In this document: one piece after another, positions 56,211-64,000 of the stretch | Numbering within the stretch: position 1 is the stretch's first letter | Layout: the number at the start of each line of letters is the position of its first letter | Origin: Theocolax elegans | Lineage: Eukaryota; Arthropoda; Insecta; Hymenoptera; Cerocephalidae | Length of the DNA stretch: 64,000 bases | Assembly: GCA_026168455.1 (NCBI GenBank) | Contig: CM047431.1 | Coordinates: forward strand, 59,354,910 to 59,418,909 | Direction: 5' to 3' | Notes under the pieces: model-generated | Database searches by the model: none | What the model saw: the letters and a program-made list of their open reading frames with translations, nothing else | What the model was told of the DNA's origin: nothing | Translations under genes and position numbers: made by a program

Positions 56211-59200
56211 ATGCATTACATACTACTGACGATCGTAATATCGATCGTGATATACCTCTACTACAAGTATCAAAGTGAACCCAATGATTTCGACAGCCAC
56301 GGTATACCCCAACCACCGAAATATCCGATCGTCGGTGCGATGCCCGCCTTGTTCTTTCCTCGACGACACATCAACGATTTGATCAAGTATTTGTACAACA
56401 TCGATAGGCAAGCAAAATACATTGGCGCTCACATGTTTATGACACCCACACTCTACATACGGGATTTGGAATTGGTGAAGGCCGTTCTCGTTAAGAATTT
56501 CGATCACTTCGCCGATCGTAAAACTTTCGTCGACGAGCGCGTCGATCCGTTGTTCGGGCAAAATTTGAACTTTTTAAACGGCGATCGGTGGAAACAGGTT
56601 AGGACTATGTTGAGTCCGGCGTTCACGTCGAGTAAGATGCGCTCAATGTACACCCTCATGTCCAAGTGCGCCGAAAATTTTACCGAGGAGTTGATCAAGC
56701 AGTTCGGTCATGCTCAATCCGTTAATTTGAGTGACGTTTTTAGCAAATACGCCAACGACGTTATAGCTAGTTGTGCTTTTGGTATCGAATTGGATACCAT
56801 GAAGAATCCTAATAACGAGTTCTATCAGAATGGTATCACTTCTACCAGGTTCAAGGTATACAATTTATTTATTTACTTTATTTATAAATATGGCGCATTT
56901 TGTTATATTTAAATATATATTTACTTATTTAAAGATATTTGAACATTTGATAGCATACTTTAACACGTAATACGTCCACTTTCAAAAATTTTCAAATTTT
57001 TTTCATGATTACTTGTTTATTAACGGGATGTCGGACCAAAGTTACAGGGATCTACACCTTTCAACATAAGAATTATCTTGGAAATTTTTACTTAAAAATT
57101 TGAAAAAATTCGTATAGGTGATTTAAAACAAAGGCGAGGGCATGGCGTTTTGATTTTTTAAGAAAAAGTAAATTTGTTAATAATAACTGAATAAACAATT
57201 TTCGGTCGGTAATTATTGATCTAAAAAGACATGAATTTTCAACGCAAAAATCATAATTTAATTACAAATTTAAATTTCTGAAAAAATTTAAGTATACTAT
57301 TTAAAACATGCCTTAGGGCATGGCGTCCAGGATTTTTTAAAAAAATGTATTCTTTTGTTTATAAAAAAATATTAAAAATTACCATTTCTTGAGGCCGACA
57401 TCCCCTTAAGATTTAACTATTTGTTTTGTATTACGTTTGATATTGCAAATATTTATTTCATATAACCCATACAGTAAAATAAATTTGTCTGGCGACTATT
57501 ATAAAAAGAACCTTGGAAAATAAGTCAAGATCAAGTATTGAAGACTACGACAGACTATTGACTTATTAAAACTTCTAGATTTAACGCGATTCAATAGTCA
57601 AATATCGTAAGGTACCCAATTATTGATCATGAACCAATTTCCAGTCAGTATATTATTTCAATAAAATAATAAGATTTACATAAATCTAAACGTTGTTACA
57701 TACAATTTAAAAGTTAAACAATCAATAATTGGTTAGTAGACTTAATTAGGAATTATTACTGGAATTATTACTACTATTAATTATAATTAGGAAAAATTAC
57801 TGATCAGAAATTGGTATTTCCCGCTTTTTTTTTCTTAGATTATTGCTTATTTTAAAAGTAGTAGTTATTTTATTAATCTGAGACGACTAAAAGGAATTCG
57901 AAGGAAATTTAATACTTATACTTTATGTACGCGTCAAAATATATACAATTATTAGTCTTTTTAACATAAAATTATTCTATGAACGTACGGATTTCCCTTA
58001 TATATCAGCAATTAAGTTAAGTGTATGTGACGGTACGACAGGGATATATTTTTAAAACCCCGAAAATTGTAAGTAAAATACGAAACTAAAAATCTAGAAA
58101 ATTTCGTGATGTTTAAATGATTTAGAAAAAGGTTACAGAGCGAATTTATCAAAATAATTAATTTTAAATTTATAAATATAAATATTCACTTTTCGTCGAT
58201 AAAAATTGCGTATTAAAATAGAGCCTTGTGACTATACCTAAAAATCTCAATCACTTACGAATTAAAAATTATTGAAACATTGTAGATGATTTTCAAAGCA
58301 AACAGAAAAGTGTTACAAAGAGACTTTTGAAAAAAACTCGAACCTATTATTAATTAAAAAAAAATGAATAGCAATGTTACTTAATATCATATTCCCTTAA
58401 TGTCACACTTTTTTTCAAGGCTTTTAATAATATAATTATAGAAAGAAAAATATTCAGAGGGAATTGGATCTCGAATCGAAGGTGAGAGCTTTTGTTTATG
58501 TCGATATCTTAAATTCAGATTACAGTTTCTAAAGCTTGCTGAAAAAGTATGTTATATACTCAACCTGAGTAAAAATCAAATGAAGCTATCTTTACACTGA
58601 AAAATAAATTTATTGAATTCAAACAAATTTTGTTTTAATCAAGTAAATGATTTTTTTTGGTTCTGACGAAACAATTTGTATTGATAAATTATTAAAATAT
58701 ATTTATTTAAATTAAATTAATCTGTAATTTAATATAAAAAAGTATTGCGTTGAATTTCCAAAAAAATTTCTTTTGATCAATCAAATAATTTATTGACTTA
58801 AAAACTGCTGTATTATCACATAAATAAATAACTAGTTTTTTGTAACAAATATTTTATTAAATCAACAAAATAATTTTTTAATCAAACAAAATATTTCACT
58901 GCCTTGTGACAGTAATGGGATATAAGTTAAAGAAATAATTTAGTTATTTTAAAAAATTTTTATTTCATTCAATCACTTTGATTTACCTAAAATACTTATT
59001 TAATTTGAGAATATTTAGTAATTATTTAATAATTAAATTTTTTATTTCAAATAAACGTTTAAATAAATTAAATAAATATTTTAATTATTCAAATAAATAT
59101 ATTTGTTAGATTAAAAAAAATAAATTTTTCAGTGTAGTTGAAATCCGCGCCTAATCAGGAAATGTGGTCAGTATTTGACTAGATAAGTGAGGCTTATCCT

Positions 59201-61075
59201 ATCAAGTTCTGCTTTAACAGCTTTCTTCGATTTATTCCACTAAGATCGATTGTTGCCCATATCGTTATTGTTAATCTATCAAATCTCCAAATCTCCGTAA
59301 TTCAAAAAAGTAAAAAGGATAACAATCATGAACTGCTTTAATTGATTTAAGAACTGATAATTAATTAAAAAATAAATATGAGTAATGATAAAATGGAACG
59401 TAAATATTAACGTGTACCCAAATAAGAAATAAAAATTTTTTTTTGGGAAATTCTACTACATATAGTGGATGCAGAGCAGATAGTGCCTCTTTTAATTAAG
59501 GTTTGATTGATTCGGAAAAACGACCGTAAATGACTTCAAAATAGACTCATTACCGAATGCTAAATACATAATTTAATAAAAAATGTAAATTTGAAAAGTA
59601 ATTGACGATAGTGAAGAAAGCGATGAAAATTAATTATTACGAAATGTAAGTTAAATACATAATTTATATTTTGGTTTTTTATTCTTTATATTATAATACT
59701 AATATTACAAAATTTAGCAATAGGTAAGACAAAATTATTTAATAAGCAAAGTAGTTTATAGGTATATCTTGGCAAATTAGGACCATAAGATAAGCGTCAC
59801 AATCCTGAACAGGGATCGGATTAGGCTAATAAAGATCCTGATTAAGCTCAGATTAGTTCAATTTCTCTTGAGGAATTTAAGATAATGACGGTAACAAAAA
59901 ATACAGGTCAATCCTGTGAACCCATAGGTGAACTGGTCAAATCCAACAAATGAATCTTCATTAAATTATTTTAATTATTTAAATTGTTACAATTCTTTGA
60001 AAAAAATCTGATATTGAATGTACAAGTTAAGAATAAATAAATTTTGACATAATTTCCAATCGAGACTTATTTTCCTACACTTTTCCAAGACTAGCGCCAG
60101 ATTAGTGCCAAATTAAATAATTTACAATATATAAATTAAAATAATGCAAAATGCAATGGTTATTGTTTATGGTAAAATGTATAACTTACGTATCATAAAA
60201 ATTTGCAGGGTTTCACGAACGTAAAATTAATGGTGGAGATGATGTTTCCGAAATTAACACGTAAACTGGGTATGCGAATAATATCGAAGAAGACGACGGA
60301 TTTTTTCGTGAACGTGATCGAGACTACGATGAAATACAGAGACGAGCACGGAATCGTAAGACCGGACATGCTGCAATTAATGATGGAAGCACGATCGAAA
60401 TCATCGGAGCACACGGCCGCGAAATACGATTTGTTAGAGATGACAGCCCAGGCGTTCCTGTTCTTCCTAGCCGGATTCGAAGCGGTGACCGTCCAAACGT
60501 GCCTGATATTCTACGAGTTAGCCGTGAATCCCGAATTCCAAAGGAAGGTCCACGAGGAAATCGACGAGATGCTCAAATCGACGAACGGCAAACCAACGTA
60601 CGAAGCCATCAATAATATGCAGTATCTCGATGCGGTATTCAGCGAAACATTGAGAAAACATCCGATCGCGTTTCTTAATCGGTTGTGCTCCAAAGAATTT
60701 GAATTACCACCGGCTAAGCCAAATTCGAAGCCTTTCGTCGTTAAGCCTGGGATGGGGATTATGATACCGGTAGCTGGTATACACAGCGATCCCGACATTT
60801 ACGAGGATCCGTCGAGGTTCGATCCTGATAGGTTTATCGATAAGAAAATCATGAACGTCGAAGTGACGAATCTTAGTTTTGGAATGGGCCCGAGGATGTG
60901 CATCGGCAATCGTTTCGCTATATTGGAAATAAAAACGTTACTGGTACACCTCTTAGCCAAATGCAGTTTCGTACCGTCCGAAGACACCTGCATACCTTTG
61001 GAGTATGACAAAAATGCTTTTGCTCCAATTGCCAAAAATGGTTACTGGCTTAAGCTCCAAGTCAGAAATCAATGA
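56211..61075 (+). CDS. Cytochrome P450, CYP9-like (CYP3 clan)
   Basis: Two exons, 56211-56855 and 60209-61075, join in phase as 503 residues, normal for a microsomal P450. The start is the ATG giving the hydrophobic anchor MHYILLTIVISIVIYLYY; an in-frame ATG at 56127 would add 28 unlikely residues. Landmarks: proline hinge PPKYPIVGAMP, C-helix WKQVR, I-helix FFLAGFEAVT, K-helix ETLR, PSRFDPDRF, and heme loop FGMGPRMCIG with the Cys ligand. It should be an endoplasmic-reticulum monooxygenase using NADPH-P450 reductase; CYP9 members commonly handle xenobiotics. The I-helix threonine after the acidic residue is Ala here. The 3.35-kb intron hosts three MITEs. Confidence 0.9.
57020..57409. mobile_element. 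TTAA-family MITE in P450 intron
   Basis: It opens TTAACGGGATGTCGGACC and closes GGCCGACATCCCCTTAA. It is 390 bases. Interior phrases such as AACAATTTTCGGTCGG and GGGCATGGCGT are shared with the copies at 44755 and 54885. Confidence 0.75.
58017..58400. mobile_element. TTAA-family MITE, diverged subtype, in P450 intron
   Basis: It starts TTAAGTGTATGTGACGG and ends CATATTCCCTTAA. The interior AAATCTAGAAAATTTC and TTACAGAGCG phrases match the GAGATGTGAT subtype at 18664 and 62390. Confidence 0.45.
58595..59134. mobile_element. CACTGA-terminus MITE in P450 intron
   Basis: CACTGAAAAATAAATTTATT after TA and ATAAATTTTTCAGTG before TA make terminal inverted repeats. The interior of about 540 bases is rich in AAATAA motifs and non-coding. 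Confidence 0.65.
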
Positions 61076-62272
61076 ACCCTGATAATGTTGTTGTTGTTGT
61101 TGTTGCATCATTTTTACGCTTATCACCGTCTTATATTTATTGACTGCGTCGTAAAATTGCGCGTACACTTGGGGTACGCGTTACGAAACATTTTCGAAAT
61201 AATTAATGTCCAATTTTTTTGATTGCCGAACGAAAGAAAGGTGTTGAGCATCTCTCGGTGGCGGTAGACGGTAGCATACCGAGAATTTCTATGGAAGAGT
61301 GGAAGCCGACTAAGTGGAGCGACTCGACGGTACGAACCTCTCGCACGTCACTCCGTACGTACATCTCGCCCTCTTCGTTCTCTTGTTAACTTGGAGGTGG
61401 ATTCGTGACGAGATAACTATGTCATAGTTTCGGGGGAGGGGAGGTGGAGGAGAGCAGACACAACGTCGAGAAAGAAGAGCAACCACTGGAGATTATATGA
61501 AGACTTTACTCGGAATGTCAGTTGGCACCGATTGTTAAGAAATTACGTTTTTTTTTTCATTATCGCACGAACTTTGTACAAATGCCACTTTAATATATTT
61601 ATATATTTATTTTTATTTTTTATTTACGAACGAGGAAAGAGGAGGCATTAACCTAGGGTAATAATAACATTTTATAAACCAATTTGTCAACGTCTACTCA
61701 ATAAAACTATATGCATGTATATATATAATGAAAAATCGTATCGCTAATTAATAATATTGTATATTTTATATACATACACGTACGAAGCAGAATATGCAAA
61801 CACTTCCTTTCATGCATTATAATAACGTCAGTGCACAAGAAGAAAAATGTATTGTAACCAAGGGAAAAAAAAGATTGCAAGCTCTGTAACGATGAGTTTA
61901 AAGATTCATATATACATATATATAAAAGCATCTCAATCCGTTCGAGTAGTAGTAGAAACGAGGAAACTCTTAGACGCTGCACCTTCGGATCTTATTATTC
62001 TCTTCATCCACGCTGCTGTGCACATCAGCTCGTCCATCATCATCATCATCATCATCATCGGCGTCTCCTCAAGGCTTTGGCCTCCTCTTCTTGCAGGTGC
62101 ACCGTGCACGAGAGAGATGAATCCTTTGGTACAATTCAGTGGCGTTTGCGCGGCCCATTGCGCAACTGACGACCGAAGCGATACGCGATGCGCACATCTA
62201 TGATCTACCCATACGTATATATACGTATACAAATACACACACTGCACACACACATACGCATGTATATGTGTA

Positions 62273-62330
<58 letters not shown>

Positions 62331-62389
62331 CATATACATGTAAATAAAAATTAAAACGTTAGCTCAGCAAGACCGACAAAATTTCTATA
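61076..62389. other. 3' UTR of P450 and intergenic DNA
   Basis: A TTG run follows the stop (61086-61106). AATAAA at about 61701 may end the transcript. A CAT repeat (62034-62060) and a long TA run (about 62275-62325) follow. Overlapping frames on both strands at 61850-62280 show no protein-like conservation and were not accepted. Confidence 0.5.
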
Positions 62390-62776
62390 TTAAGGAGATG
62401 TGATACTCAAATTACAGGAACCTACCTCTAAAATCCGAAAAATTTAAAAAACTAATGGAATTAAAAATCTGAAAAAATTTACAGATAATGTTGAAAGCAA
62501 ATAGAATACCGTTACGGAGCGATTGTTTCTAAATAATTAATTTAAAATGAATTTTATAGAAAAACCATTTGGTCGGTAATATATAGCTATAAAAACAATA
62601 CTGCACGGCTGCTCAAAAATCTCGTTGATTTATTGATAAAAAAATTTGAAAAAATTCATAGACTATCTTTAATGTAAATACAACATCATTACAGAGCGTT
62701 TTTTTCGATAAAGTATACTGTTCGCTTAAGAAAAAATAAATTGTGATTCTGTTTCAATGGGTTTACATCTCCTTAA
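62390..62776. mobile_element. TTAA-flanked MITE, GAGATGTGAT subtype
   Basis: It opens TTAAGGAGATGTGATACTC and closes TTTACATCTCCTTAA. It is 387 bases and shares internal phrases with the copy at 18664-19067. Confidence 0.65.
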
Positions 62777-64000
62777 TTTAAAAAATTTATACAATTTTGA
62801 AGTACTACACTTTAGGTACACCCTGGAAATGTATATATTCTAGACATTTCGAATACTTTTTAAAAATGTTTCTAATTTACTCGGTGACTGTTCATTAATG
62901 TGTATATCGCTCTTTTTATTTTCACGAAATTCGAATAAAGTATATGCATACTAAAAGTATATGCGGTTGAATCCTTAACGGAAACAAATTTTTTAGATTT
63001 TGAAATCTGGAGATATTTCGATTTTTCTTAAGTTTTCATAAGTTATTTATCTCAGAGTGTATTAATTTTCGGTGTGTAATGTTAAATGTAACTTTGGCTG
63101 TGAATTTCGTCCAAGATATCTGCACCCCACATGCAGTTTAAAAATCTGTCAAAAATACCTTGTAACGAGAGTTTTCGAAAAATTTTAATTTGTCTGAATA
63201 TCGATAAGAAAGTTACATCAACATTTTAAAAGTTAATTCGATCAGTTGTATCTATATACATTTATTAGTATTTTCTATTTATTTACACTTATTTCTTTCA
63301 TTATACGTTAGCAATCATGCGACCTAGACGAGCAGGACTCTATTTGTACAATTATACGCGAAAAATGTAATGTATATATACTTAATTGTGCAGTATACAT
63401 CAAGAGTCGTCGTTAAATAGTATATACAAAGTCTAAAATTATTTTTAAACAACTACACGAATTCAAACCGCAGGATGCGCACTGGAAATACAAATCATAA
63501 TTTTAAACGCTAAATTATTGCGCTACACGATGTATTATAAAATAACATTTTTTTTTAATAAAATCTACAGTCGTGTTGGAAGTACGCACGAGTGTTATTG
63601 CAACTCAACTGGAAGTACCTTGAAAAAAAAGGCAATGTACAACTGAACGTACAAGTACATTGTGTACGGTATATATATAGGATATATGGTATCAACAAAA
63701 AAAAAAGAGTAACCCAATTCGATAACTCGTTTTTGCGCTGCCCTAAACTGTATACAGCGGAGAAGAGAAAAAGTAAGAGTAATTGAAAAGAAAAAAAAAT
63801 TGAAATTGTATTTTCAAAAAAAAAAAAAGTGAAAAACGAATGTCGATCGAACGTATGTATATAAGAAGAAGGATAAACGTCCTGCAGTGGCGAACCTGGG
63901 GCATTATCATGCAACAATGGCAGGCGCGATCCACCGATCCCTGCGAGCATGTGTGCACACTGTGCAGCGCACCGCGACGACCTCACCGCACGCACCCGAG
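62777..64000. other. Intergenic DNA to window end
   Basis: AT-rich with A runs (about 63690-63830). The last 150 bases are GC-richer, but the frames there are short and unsupported. Nothing identified. Confidence 0.5.

Noticed and set aside
61847..62277. Opposing frames of 114-118 aa near the window's right end
   Set aside because: They overlap a CAT repeat and each other, with no domain, splice or signal support.
62139..62354. 71-aa frame ending in Ile/Tyr repeats
   Set aside because: Mostly the translated TA microsatellite.

Overview
The window looks like an AT-rich insect nuclear contig, most likely hymenopteran. The host genes are intron-split, with GT/AG junctions and arthropod-type TATA/TCAGT promoters. 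Three host genes can be supported. A two-exon minus-strand gene (38026-39103) encodes a 77-aa secreted peptide with the CS-alpha-beta cysteine pattern. A 17-exon plus-strand gene (42694-53470) encodes a neprilysin-like (M13) protein of about 703 aa that has lost its catalytic residues. A two-exon plus-strand cytochrome P450 of the CYP9 type (56211-61075) encodes 503 aa. The ORF-scale view alone misses the first and fragments the second; both were assembled from splice sites.

The first 37 kb is mostly mobile DNA. From 1 to 3924 lies the 3' part of an env-carrying LTR retroelement (errantivirus-like): env, then an extra 220-aa zinc-ribbon ORF behind what looks like its own promoter, then a TG...CA LTR. 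From 7.1 to 12.5 kb is a broken Tnp2/CACTA-like transposase gene interrupted by a 1.75-kb fold-back element. From 13.6 to 20 kb is a DUF4806-like gene fragment with a 2.15-kb tandem duplication. From about 20.6 to 24.3 kb is a minus-strand LINE that has lost its 3' end. From 24.4 to 31.9 kb is an LTR retroelement with gag, a canonical -1 frameshift heptamer and a protease, but no recognisable reverse transcriptase, RNase H or integrase. At 34.8-36.1 kb are decayed genes resembling a double-jelly-roll capsid-like protein and its usual partner.

The right half holds the host genes among small non-autonomous elements: a TTAA-flanked MITE family, a TA-flanked CACTGA-terminus family, two tRNA-derived SINEs, fold-backs and hairpins. 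Four separate near-identical head-to-tail duplications of 1.2-2.15 kb occur in 64 kb. Two are inside the M13 gene and duplicate exons. This is either real local segmental duplication or an assembly artefact. No bacterial genes, CRISPR arrays, rRNA or intact tRNA genes were seen.

The most promising points are the env-downstream zinc-ribbon ORF with an LTR-like internal promoter, the pol-less LTR element with a textbook frameshift site, the unlisted CS-alpha-beta peptide gene, and the pseudo-peptidase with duplicated exons.
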